A stretch of DNA of 64,000 bases from Ichthyosporea sp. XGB-2017a. Taxonomy: Eukaryota; Opisthokonta; Ichthyosporea. Below, piece by piece: positions 19,829 to 29,606 of the stretch. A program made the position numbers and the translations under genes. The first letter of the stretch is position 1, and each line of letters begins with the position of its first letter. Under the pieces are notes generated by a model that worked only from the letters and a program-made list of their open reading frames with translations, had not been told where the DNA came from and did no database searches. Where the stretch lies: the NCBI GenBank assembly GCA_002811675.1, contig PDIM01000001.1:21102-85101 (forward strand), given 5' to 3'.

Positions 19829-22800
19829 ATGAGCTGGGCAAAAGACGCCTGGAAGGCTGATCTCCCTAGCAATGCTCTTACAAAAATCACTGAATTGGAG
19901 AACGAAATAGAAGCTCTGAAGAAAGATTGTAGCCAAAAGGTGTTTCAGAATGAAAGCTTGAACTTGGCGTTTGAAAAGCAGAAAGCTAGACTATCTGAAG
20001 AAGTAACGAAAATAAGTGAACTTGAAAGAGCTGCCTCCTTTCTTCAGGCGAAACTTGAAGAGAGTGAAAAAACTCGTGAGAAACTCAAAGGTGATTTGGT
20101 GAATAAGGAAAATTCTCTTAGCTCTCTTTCTGCTTCTATGGGCAATGCCAATACTCGTTTGGAAATTTTAGAAAAGAAGCAAAGGGAATGGAATCAGAGT
20201 ACTGCGAATAGCCAAGATAGAATCTGTGAACTAGAGCGAGAATTGGAATCACTGCAGAAGGAAAATCAGAGAATGAGGGAGCTTCAAGCACAACCAAATG
20301 AGAATCGCTGTAACAAAGCTGAAAAGAATGAAAATGTCAATATAGGCATTGGCAATAATGAAGAGCTGAAATTATTTGCTAAAGAAAATAACGAACTCAA
20401 GAACAGAATATGCAATCTCACTTCTGTCCTGGAACAAAAAGAGCAAAAAATGGAAAGCATAGAGTCTGAAATTGCTAGTGTCAGGTGTGAATTAAAAGCT
20501 TCTATGGACAATTGTGCAAAACTTGAAAATGTCAAAGAAGACTATGAGACTATAAAGACTTCGCTGCAGATTTCAACAGAACAGTTCGAAAAGCAAGTTT
20601 CCATGTTGAAGGCTCAAAATGAAGGCTATTGCAATAAGATTTCCGAATTAATGATAAAGTCGAACGAACAAATGCAAGATACCAAGTCGAAAGGGGATGA
20701 GCTTGCTGAAGAAGTACGTGAAAGTGGCAGGAAACTAACAAATATCATAGCAAGTTTGAATAGCTCTTCTGTACCGGAAGCACTGTCCTCTATTGCTGAC
20801 TTAAAAGCAGTTAAAGAGAAGTGGACCAAGGTGAACAAGGAAATGCCAGCTCTACGAAAGGAAGTCGATTCGGTTAGAAAGGAGAACGTCGACTTAAATG
20901 ATACTGTTAGAGGTCTGAAGGCCAAGCTTTGCAGTGCCGAGGATGTCAATGCAGTGCTCAAAAAAGGTGAAAATTGTCTGAAGATGGATATTGAAAAGCT
21001 TAATCGAGAGCTAGATGCAAAAAGTGCCAATGAAGAGGTTTTGCAGATGGACATGGATGAAACCGCAAAAGCATATGAAGAACTTTTGTGTGCCAAAGAG
21101 AATATTCTTATGGAAGCTGATTCCCTGCGTAAAAAGATGACCCTTGTGGAAGAAAGCAATTGTCAATTAAAGGCGACTATTGAAAGACTTCAGTTAAAAG
21201 TTGAAATGACAAGTGAAAGTGCAGGCCCTCTGATTCCTTCGGAAGACAAAGACGATGTCAACTTTGTGATTAATCAACTCCGAAAGGACCTGGATGGAAA
21301 GACTTCCGCTGAGCTCTCTCTGAGGTCAGAGCTCGAAAATTTACATGAAACTCACCGAAAATTAGAGGATGAATGTGAATCGTTGAAGACAGAGAACTCT
21401 CTCAGGGATGAAAATTTTCAGCTCACCCTTTCGAAAGCAAAGATGTGTGGAGAAATCGGTAGGAAGCAACAAGAAGATGAAATACTAAGCCTCAGTTTAG
21501 ATGCAATTAAAGCTGAAGAGTTTCGGGCAAAATGCACAGATTTAGAAAACCAATTACATCTTGCCAAAACGGGACTTGAGGGGTTTGAGAAGCAGATAAA
21601 GGCTTTGGAGGAAAAGCTCAATGAGTCAAGAAAAGAGAATGAATCGCTAAAGGCGAATATGGATATGCTAAACATGGACCTTGAAGATATATCCGCATCT
21701 CTGAAAGATTTAGAAATACAGAAAGAGGCAGCGGACATCAAAATTTCCAAGCTCTCTTCGGAATTGGAAGCTGCTCGTGACAATTACATAGGCCTGAAAG
21801 AAGAACGGGATGAAACTGTTGAGAAACTGATGGTCGAACTGGCAACTAAAACTTCAAGTATGCAAACTGAAATAGAGTGTCAACTGAAGAATGCTCTAGA
21901 GAATTCTAATCTAGTCCTTGGCTTGCAAAAAGAAGTGTCGGACAAAGCCAGCCTTAACGAAGCTGTTGCTAGTGACCTCAAAGAAGTGAAAGGTAAATTA
22001 GCCTCATCTTTAATAGAACTTGATAACTCTCGCAAAGATTTTGAAAGCCTAAAGGCTTCGTTCGCGAATTTAGAAATGTCCAAAAATGATGTCCAACATT
22101 TGTTGGAAAAGAGCCAAAAAGAATACTGCTTGAAAGAAGAAGCGTTAGAAAACCAACTACGAAGCGCGAGGGAGGAACAAGAGGTCGCCCGTCGAGAGTT
22201 AGAAGCTGTTAAATGCTCTCACAAAAATGATTTAATAGATTCTGTCCGTAAATCTGACGAGGAAATCAATAGACTAACCAATTGCGTGAAAGAATTAGAA
22301 AGCATAAATTCTGAAATTTTGGAAAAGAGGGAAATAGAGGCCCGCTCCTTGAAGTCGTCAGAAGAACAGCAAGAGTATCTTAGTGAAACTGTTCGAAAAA
22401 TGAAAGATAACTTAAGCGAAGAGAAGAATAAGAGAGAATGTCTTGCCCAGGAATTTTCTGACAAAATAGAAGCACTTACAACCGAGCGCAATGAACTCCA
22501 AACTCGCCTAGACGATGTGCAACAGTCAACGGTCAAGTCAGAAGATGAATTTAAAGCTCGCTTGAATTCACAAGAAGTGGAGCTGCTAGCCAAGATGAAA
22601 GCACTTGAGGACGGCTTGTCAATGGCCGAAAACAAATGCAATTGGCTTCAAGAAGAAATCGAATCCGTTCGCAATGAACATGAAAAGATCTCGAAAGAAA
22701 AGGATGATGCCGAAAAGCTCGTGTGGGATTTAAAGGAAAAGGAAAAAGAACTTGAAAGCAGGCTATGTGTTTCTGAAAAGGCCCTAGTAGAATTCGAAGG

Positions 22801-24622
22801 TAGCTCAAAAAGGACAGCTGATGAGTTGAATCAAGAGATAAATGAGCTTAAGTCGTCTGGCGTTTGCAAAGATAAAGACCTTGGTAACTTACAGAAAGAA
22901 GTTGAACGTCAAAAAGAAATGTGCACCCAATTGAAGGCTCAATTGGATGGTGCACGGAACAAACTTGAAATGGCCCTCTCTGATGGAGCAGAAAATGAAG
23001 ATTGTATTTTTGAACTGAACGGAAAAATTGAAGCACTTGGCAGAGCTAAAGATTTGCTGGAGGAAAATGAACGATCCCTGAAGAGCCAAGTCGGATGTCT
23101 GAGTTCCGAAATTTCTTTCCTTAAAGATCAGCTTTTGCGTGCTTCTGAGGAACAGTGTGAAAATATTGCTGAATTAAAGAAATCAAAGGGTGAAATAGAT
23201 AAAATGGCCTTTGAAAACGAGAAACTAAAAAATGAGAAAGAGATAGTAGAGGAGGCTAGACTCACTATTGAAAAGAAAGTTGACGATTTTTCGTCAATGC
23301 TTGAACTAACAAGAAGAGAACATGCCGGACTAATTAAATCAAAAAATGATGAGATAGAAAACTTGGTGATTGCTAAGGACTCTGCCGACGTGAAAGCTTC
23401 CGAGTTAAATGAAGAGTTAATTAATGTTAAAAATACCATACGGATGGAGCATGAGAGTTTATTATGTCTGGAAGCTAAAGTTGCGCAACTTGAAAAGGAT
23501 TATGAAAATAAGAGCTCTGAAACGAACGAGTGCCGTGCCGTCTTAGATGAAACTAGAAGTAAACTTTCGGCTTCGGAGAGCAATCTTTCTTTCATCCGCA
23601 AAGAACTTGGAGCACAAACTAAATCTGCAGAACTTCTTAAAGGTGAGCTAGACGAGTATAAAGGGCAAGTTACGGCTTTACAGTCAGAATTGGAAATCCA
23701 CAAGAATGATGTGCTAGTTAATTCCGCTAAAGTGAAGGAACTGCCACTGACAATTCGAGGACTGGAAGGTAAAGTTGCAACTTTAGAAAACCGAAATGAA
23801 GAGTTAGTGGAACTACTGAAAGAAAGTGAATCCAAAGGGCCCTGTGAAACAGGCTCTGTTTTAAAGGACGAAAACGAAAGACTTTTGAAAGAACTAGAGG
23901 GGGCTCGGAATGAGACAGAAGAGATAAAGATCGATTTTGACCATTTTATGAAGACGTCGGCCTTGAAAGATGAAGAGAATTCAAAAATGCTTCAAAAGTA
24001 TCATACGCTAATCGTCAAAGTAAAAAAAATGGAGAAGAAGTTGGCAGCTTCGAATAATGCTACTGGTGGTGTATGTGAAGAATCCTCTGACTCATCAGGG
24101 AAACGTGCGAGTAAAGAAGAAAAATCGGACTCTGAACCCGAGACAACTGCTGAACATGTAGATTCATTGCTGCCTAGACTGGATTTAGATGCCGTGAATG
24201 CAAAATCACCTAGTGTGGATGTAAAGGATAGTACACCGAGCTTGTATGAAAGGAGTGCCTTGGGCAGTGATTCTTTTACGCCCGCTAAGGCTTCGGAGAG
24301 CTCTTCCGGCATTAAAACTTTCTTAAACCCAGAACTTGCATCTATGTTTAGTGCATCACCATCTGTGAGTGAATTCGGCTCCGAAAGTCCCTTTTCTTCC
24401 AAAAATTGTGCATGGAAAGAAGAAAACCAAAAGGATGACGAGTGCTTGCATGAAGACAAAAAAATCGAGCCCAATCCGGCACTCCCAGAAAAAAACAAGT
24501 TCATGGAACTTCCGAAAAAGAAAGTGAATGTCAATTCCTTTAAAAAATTCAACTTCACTTCAAAAACTTCTGGAAGAGTGCCTTTGGGTGAAAACAAGCG
24601 TGACAATTCCTTAGATGAGTAA
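19829..24622 (+). CDS. CENP-F-like giant coiled-coil mitotic protein
   Basis: Single exon, 1597 residues. The first 60 residues match the CENP-F N-terminal domain in pattern: MSW, an acidic/basic WK, a xLPxxAL step, then KIxELExEIExLKK and FQxESLxxAFEKQK. Residues 20-1400 are almost pure heptad coiled coil, rich in Glu, Lys and Leu. The last 190 residues are Ser/Pro-rich and disordered, ending in a basic block and GRVPLGENKR. In animals CENP-F binds the outer kinetochore, nuclear envelope and dynein regulators. A KEN sequence at 93-95 and an RxxL destruction-box-like motif at 1583 are visible. There is no C-terminal CaaX box as in human CENP-F. AATAAA lies at 24708-24713. Orthology rests on the short N-terminal block; a generic coiled coil is the alternative. 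Confidence 0.6.
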   Translation: MSWAKDAWKADLPSNALTKITELENEIEALKKDCSQKVFQNESLNLAFEKQKARLSEEVTKISELERAASFLQAKLEESEKTREKLKGDLVNKENSLSSLSASMGNANTRLEILEKKQREWNQSTANSQDRICELERELESLQKENQRMRELQAQPNENRCNKAEKNENVNIGIGNNEELKLFAKENNELKNRICNLTSVLEQKEQKMESIESEIASVRCELKASMDNCAKLENVKEDYETIKTSLQISTEQFEKQVSMLKAQNEGYCNKISELMIKSNEQMQDTKSKGDELAEEVRESGRKLTNIIASLNSSSVPEALSSIADLKAVKEKWTKVNKEMPALRKEVDSVRKENVDLNDTVRGLKAKLCSAEDVNAVLKKGENCLKMDIEKLNRELDAKSANEEVLQMDMDETAKAYEELLCAKENILMEADSLRKKMTLVEESNCQLKATIERLQLKVEMTSESAGPLIPSEDKDDVNFVINQLRKDLDGKTSAELSLRSELENLHETHRKLEDECESLKTENSLRDENFQLTLSKAKMCGEIGRKQQEDEILSLSLDAIKAEEFRAKCTDLENQLHLAKTGLEGFEKQIKALEEKLNESRKENESLKANMDMLNMDLEDISASLKDLEIQKEAADIKISKLSSELEAARDNYIGLKEERDETVEKLMVELATKTSSMQTEIECQLKNALENSNLVLGLQKEVSDKASLNEAVASDLKEVKGKLASSLIELDNSRKDFESLKASFANLEMSKNDVQHLLEKSQKEYCLKEEALENQLRSAREEQEVARRELEAVKCSHKNDLIDSVRKSDEEINRLTNCVKELESINSEILEKREIEARSLKSSEEQQEYLSETVRKMKDNLSEEKNKRECLAQEFSDKIEALTTERNELQTRLDDVQQSTVKSEDEFKARLNSQEVELLAKMKALEDGLSMAENKCNWLQEEIESVRNEHEKISKEKDDAEKLVWDLKEKEKELESRLCVSEKALVEFEGSSKRTADELNQEINELKSSGVCKDKDLGNLQKEVERQKEMCTQLKAQLDGARNKLEMALSDGAENEDCIFELNGKIEALGRAKDLLEENERSLKSQVGCLSSEISFLKDQLLRASEEQCENIAELKKSKGEIDKMAFENEKLKNEKEIVEEARLTIEKKVDDFSSMLELTRREHAGLIKSKNDEIENLVIAKDSADVKASELNEELINVKNTIRMEHESLLCLEAKVAQLEKDYENKSSETNECRAVLDETRSKLSASESNLSFIRKELGAQTKSAELLKGELDEYKGQVTALQSELEIHKNDVLVNSAKVKELPLTIRGLEGKVATLENRNEELVELLKESESKGPCETGSVLKDENERLLKELEGARNETEEIKIDFDHFMKTSALKDEENSKMLQKYHTLIVKVKKMEKKLAASNNATGGVCEESSDSSGKRASKEEKSDSEPETTAEHVDSLLPRLDLDAVNAKSPSVDVKDSTPSLYERSALGSDSFTPAKASESSSGIKTFLNPELASMFSASPSVSEFGSESPFSSKNCAWKEENQKDDECLHEDKKIEPNPALPEKNKFMELPKKKVNVNSFKKFNFTSKTSGRVPLGENKRDNSLDE

Positions 24623-24765
24623 ATGCGTGTTTATTATTAAATTGGCCTGTAACAAGAAATGACTATGGTGAATATGATTAAAAAACAAAAAATACCTGCT
24701 TCTTATCAATAAATCAAATACATATTTGAGTGTTGACTATACATGCATTTTATGAATTTGTTTCC

Positions 24766-27255
24766 TCAATAAGCTTGATTCAAACAAGATCGTCTTTCAT
24801 ACTGCTGCCATCCATAGCGGCAATGGATTCCACAATGATCAGCTTGAATCTTATTAGGATATCCGTATTTGTTGAAACGAAGGCCAATGCCATTTGGACC
24901 TGTCCTGTTCCACCTGCATGTACACCGTCCATTAGGCTCACACCTTCCATGAGGCTCGACACACAAGGGACTGCATTTTTTTGGCCATTCTTTGTCGTCG
25001 GCATCTTTCTTTGCCAAACTAGTTTCGATATTTTCGACGCCTCCTTTGACTTCTTCAAGAACAGACTTCATTTCATTCACTAAGCTTTGGGTATTTGCGC
25101 TTTCACCTGCTAATGCAATTAATCTTTGAACAATGCCCTGTGTTTGTGCTGCACATGCGGTTTCAATGTCGTCTTCGGCATTGCTTACCGATTGAAGCAC
25201 AGAATTCTCGGAATCTTCAATCAGTTTCTTTAGTTCCTCATTCGTAACGGCCTCCTCACCCGAAGACTTTGCTTGTTCGCATTTGTTTGCTTCCCCTGCA
25301 GACGAAGTTACAAAAACCATTGGGCCGTCAAGAGAGCACTTCGAGAGACTTTTGCCTGGGTCAACATAAACGTCTTCGCCCCAAGAGACCGAATCAATCT
25401 GCCCAAGGGGACTAGACAAGGTGACAGAGTCGCCGGATTTTCCTAGTCCAAAATCAAAGTTTAAAGCAGCTGGTACGCTTGACTTCTGAAGCACAACATG
25501 GGCCTTTGACTTAAGAACATAGCTTCCAAAAGTAAAAGTATTAGCATTGTCGTCTTTGATTGACCACCCTTCGAGGTTGATATCGGAGGTTCCGTAGTTG
25601 AAAAGCTCAATATAATCGGGGCCGTCGGCTTGCACTTCATTGATTGCCACTGTCTCGGCGACGCATGGGCCAGATGACGGTTTATCTGGTGCAATATTCC
25701 CACACTCCAGCTCCCAGTTGTCAGGAATCATAGGAGAAACTAACTCAATAAATGTATCAAGAGGACAAAGCCCATCATCACCCGTACAGTTTGGAATGGG
25801 AATGACTTCGGCGTTTCCAAGCAAATCAATTCCAGTTATCTGTAAGCCATATGAGGACCCCCCATTCACCGAAAATAATTCAAATTCGTAACGATAGCCA
25901 GTTGGGGGCACTCTCCCTTGCAAAATGTTCATGGCATATTCAATTCCAAAAAATGTTCGTTGATGACCACTATAAATAGAAAGCTTTGGTCCACCCCCCG
26001 CTTTAGCTCCGTTCAAGTTATTAATTAGCTCTTCCACAAAGGCACCTCCTAAAAGACGCCCAAAACCTTTAAACTGCTGTACGTAATTCCAATCTCCTAG
26101 AGCTTTCATTTTCAAATAGTCATCCATAGAAATAGGAGAGGGGGATACACCCAAAAATGGAAATCCATGAGCAAGTTCTGACGACAGAGCTTCTTGAAGT
26201 GAATTAATATCAAACAAGAAAACTTCTAAAGAATCATCTTTGCGGTAACCAGAAACTTCTTGCATTCTGGTGAGGAATTCGCGGTTTTCATTTACTTTGT
26301 CACTATAGATGGTGGTTTTAACCAACTCTTTCAAGTGGGAACGATACAGAGAGCAATTGGTCTTGCCAGTCCAAGCCCTCAACAAGTTATCTGTACCATC
26401 CGGAACTGTGTTGACAGCCACAGGTTGAAATGACAGCTCTTCCGAGGGGACTGGGGTTTCATTTGCCCCATACATTGACGGGCCGGTACCAAGAGGATAC
26501 ATTGCTAAAGCCAATGTAATGGCATGCTGATTTGATCTGTACATTGCTGAAGAGCGTACGTAAACGTCTTTGGGGTGCCACGTCTCAGGGACCAACGGGT
26601 TTGCACCAGTAATGTATCTCTTTCGAAGCTCTTGCCCTCCTCTGAAAGCTTCAGACACACCCAGTCCGGTTAGCATTTTAGAATTTGGCCATTTCACCTC
26701 AGTATTGGGAATTGTCTCTTTGGGTGTAATGATTCCATGCCTCATAAGCACTGTAGAATGAACCCGTACTTTGCCTGAAAGATCAGGGCAATCATTTGCC
26801 TGTCCTTTTGTAATGATGTTTAGAACTCGAAAGGAGTCTCCACATCTTGCCCAGCTAACACCAGACCATCCATCAGGAAGGCCTGATACTTTATCAGAAG
26901 TGTATTCGGTCATATCAACAGTTGTACCATCAGGTAACGCAACGACAATTTGTTCAGTTGATCCAAGTCCAAATCCAAATGTACTCTTCTCAATAACCAA
27001 GTACGCACCAGCCGCAATTTTGGTTCCTGTAGGAAAGCCGTATGTGTTTCCAGAGTCACTCAAAGACCAGCCTGATATATCAGCCTCAGACGCTCCATTG
27101 TTGAATAACTCAACCCAATCATCACTGCCATCTGCAGCTTTCGACACCACCTCATTGATGACCACGGCAGCATTCACGCGACCAAGGCCCAACAAGCAGC
27201 AAAGACCTGCCAAAAACGCAATCCAGCTGTTGAGATAAGCACCTCTCGCCATCAT
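24766..27255 (-). CDS. Secreted LTD - acid-phosphatase-like - LTD - EGF-like protein
   Basis: Single exon, 829 residues. Signal peptide at 1-29. The first lamin-tail domain (about 30-145) begins VVINEV and has DDWVELFN and ISGWSLSDSGN. A histidine-acid-phosphatase-like domain follows (about 160-480): RHG at 172-174 keeps the nucleophile His, and VRSSAMYRSNQ keeps the middle Arg. The fifth position of RHGxRxP is Ile176, and the usual HD near the end is HQ at 431-432, so the proton donor is replaced. A second lamin-tail domain spans about 535-650, then a short helical linker and a Cys-rich EGF-like end with CEPNGRCTC. It is probably secreted and may bind rather than hydrolyse a phosphate ester. 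It converges on the CENP-F-like gene (143 bases between). Confidence 0.82.
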   Translation of the reverse strand: MMARGAYLNSWIAFLAGLCCLLGLGRVNAAVVINEVVSKAADGSDDWVELFNNGASEADISGWSLSDSGNTYGFPTGTKIAAGAYLVIEKSTFGFGLGSTEQIVVALPDGTTVDMTEYTSDKVSGLPDGWSGVSWARCGDSFRVLNIITKGQANDCPDLSGKVRVHSTVLMRHGIITPKETIPNTEVKWPNSKMLTGLGVSEAFRGGQELRKRYITGANPLVPETWHPKDVYVRSSAMYRSNQHAITLALAMYPLGTGPSMYGANETPVPSEELSFQPVAVNTVPDGTDNLLRAWTGKTNCSLYRSHLKELVKTTIYSDKVNENREFLTRMQEVSGYRKDDSLEVFLFDINSLQEALSSELAHGFPFLGVSPSPISMDDYLKMKALGDWNYVQQFKGFGRLLGGAFVEELINNLNGAKAGGGPKLSIYSGHQRTFFGIEYAMNILQGRVPPTGYRYEFELFSVNGGSSYGLQITGIDLLGNAEVIPIPNCTGDDGLCPLDTFIELVSPMIPDNWELECGNIAPDKPSSGPCVAETVAINEVQADGPDYIELFNYGTSDINLEGWSIKDDNANTFTFGSYVLKSKAHVVLQKSSVPAALNFDFGLGKSGDSVTLSSPLGQIDSVSWGEDVYVDPGKSLSKCSLDGPMVFVTSSAGEANKCEQAKSSGEEAVTNEELKKLIEDSENSVLQSVSNAEDDIETACAAQTQGIVQRLIALAGESANTQSLVNEMKSVLEEVKGGVENIETSLAKKDADDKEWPKKCSPLCVEPHGRCEPNGRCTCRWNRTGPNGIGLRFNKYGYPNKIQADHCGIHCRYGWQQYERRSCLNQAY

Positions 27256-27360
27256 GTTTACACTAAGACAAGATCGAAATCAACTAAATCAAACAAACCC
27301 AAATATATCATAAAAAGGTTGTTAAAGAAAAGAAATGACTCAAAGCGAGGGGGGCGTAGG

Positions 27361-27368
27361 TATTTATA
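27361..27368 (-). promoter_or_regulatory. Candidate TATA box of the LTD/phosphatase-like gene
   Basis: TATAAATA reads toward the gene on the minus strand, about 106 bases upstream of its ATG. A second ATAAATA lies near 27401. Consensus match only. Confidence 0.4.
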
Positions 27369-29606
27369 TGGAACGGAGGCAGCATTTCAATAGTGGAACA
27401 TATTTATAGCTCAAAGAGGTGACCGGCTCAATGGAGAATATTTATAGAAAGCATTACCATTGCAGTGCAGCTGGCTATAGAAAAGGTGAGAATTTAAAAT
27501 CTGGCACAACCGAGATTTCCATAGTACATAGAAGAAAAGCCACTCAGAAGGGGTTAGGGAATAAAAGTCATTACGTATACGTTATCGTTGTTGTTGTTGT
27601 TGTTCGTATGAATGGAGCATAATTCATATATTGTATTATTTAACTGTACAACTGCATCGCAAGACTCTTCTCCAAAGTTGTTGTTCCGTATTCCTGTTTA
27701 TAGGTACAATATTCTCGACAGCCGCGCCTTCTGTGTTCGAGAAGTTAATTCCAGCGATAGCTGGCTCCAGATTGAATTATGTGCTCTAATATAGCTTCCT
27801 GAGACGCGTAGTCACTATTAGAACTAATTCAAATCCATCCCTGTTGCTTGCATACAATCGTAAGCATGTGTGTATCATCCATGTGATAATGTCTCCCAGT
27901 CAAATACTAAGACTAGAGAGTAGAAATTTGTCCTCGTTGTTATTCAGACAAGCAGTATAGGTAATTTCAACATGCAGATTTTTATCGTCATGAGATTGGA
28001 GGGCTTGTACTGTACTGCACTGCTTGTTATCAGACAGAGGAATGTTCCAGGTATTTGTAGCAATAAAAGTCCCTCTCTAATGGAGGATATTTATAATATG
28101 CTACCCGGTGCATACATAGGAGCAGAAAGGGAGGGTAAATAGTTATTGAAAACGCTAATTTGCCTGTTTTCAAGAACATCCTGAAACTCATCAACCAATA
28201 TGGTTGTAGATGTATTCGCATTCCCCACTTTATTGTGTCATTTTCTTTTGGCCAGCCGCCATAGTCATTCAAGTGCTTTCCATATAGTGAAAGTTTGTGC
28301 AAAATAGGTACAGCTCATTATGGCACAGTAATTTGCAGAAGTCGCTATAAATACGAACACGTTGTGTGAGAATTGTGAGGAGTTTACTGAGTAAGAGAGG
28401 AGGGGCCTTGACAAATGACAGACTAAGAAAAGAATTATAACATGACCACATGGATCTAGATAGGTTCAACGTCACTCGTTCCTGTCCTTTGCAAGGCTGA
28501 CTTATACACCAGTTTAGTTCCTGAGACGTTAGTTGTCTTCGGAGTGGTCCAGTGGTGTTTACAGCCACATCCACTGTTATTCGATGATAAATGGCCTTAT
28601 GATTCTCCCTTGTTGATTCTCCTAGTTGACTATTTTGTGATGATCTTGGTTTGCTCAGGAGCGGGGTTTTCGGTTCTCGGAAACATCATAGTTGATTCTG
28701 TGATAGTCCTCCATTCCTCAGGAGCGGAATCTCAGAAATATTTACCCCAATCTCATGAATAGAAAACTTCCATATTTCCAAAGCCAGCCGTTTCAGAAAT
28801 GACCCAAGTATGAATCTTACAATAAATCAGGAATTATACATGAGAAAGAAACAGCTGACATTTCGTGTGAGTAGCAATTGCGGAGACATTCAGACAAGGA
28901 ATGCACACCTGAACAAAAACTTAAAGTACATAGCAATTGACACATGGACCTACAAACGATCCCATTGGTCAATCAGTTTATATTAGGGGGGCGGCAGATA
29001 ATTTGAAAATTTCCACCTAACCACTTGTTTTCTTGCACAAGAAATTTTGCCCAATAGGAGCACCTCCTGTTCCATGTGCAAAGATTTTAAAGTCAAGATA
29101 ACAACAAACATCGATTGAAGTCCTTTACAGGAGCCACGAGGGAAAGAAACTAGAAAAGGGACATTCAACGATGCAATGAGAGGTGATAATGCAGGCACGT
29201 GTCTCTTTTCGAGGATTGTACCCGTACTGGAACTAATTCTTTCAACCATTCACTCCCAAACAATAGAACATGGTACTTGAAAGAAAGTTGAGGTTTCCCG
29301 TCACTCAAAGGCAGCTGAAGGAATACAGTTATTGCTTACTCCACAGTAGTACTGGCAATTGTTTTTCTCCTGGGTCTAGTCTCCACGTCTACTTTACGCG
29401 ATTGCTCAGGTGAAATTTGAAAATCCCGTTCTAACTAAATGTTTTCAGTCTGACATGATCTTTAATCCAGAGATAAAGCACTAAAGAAAATTCTAAGAAA
29501 GAATAATTGAAATTTCCTGTATTTCGTTGGAGCTTTTGGCTTTAATATATCAGTTTGAAAAAACAAAGAGAAAAGGAAAATTACAAGGACAAAATCAAAT
29601 TGAAAT
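27369..29606. other. 2.2 kb without a recognised gene
   Basis: Holds a GTT microsatellite at about 27584-27604. Short frames have no family similarity. A phrase CTCAGGAGCGG occurs twice (near 28655 and 28716). No tRNA, transposon or RNA gene was recognised. Confidence 0.4.

Noticed and set aside
20284-24606. Long open frames on the minus strand inside the CENP-F-like gene, Ser/Phe-rich
   Set aside because: They are the reverse-strand shadow of Glu/Lys-rich coiled-coil codons. No start context, family similarity or separate promoter is seen.
27419-27622. Small frame ending in a poly-Val run
   Set aside because: The Val run is the translation of a GTT microsatellite.
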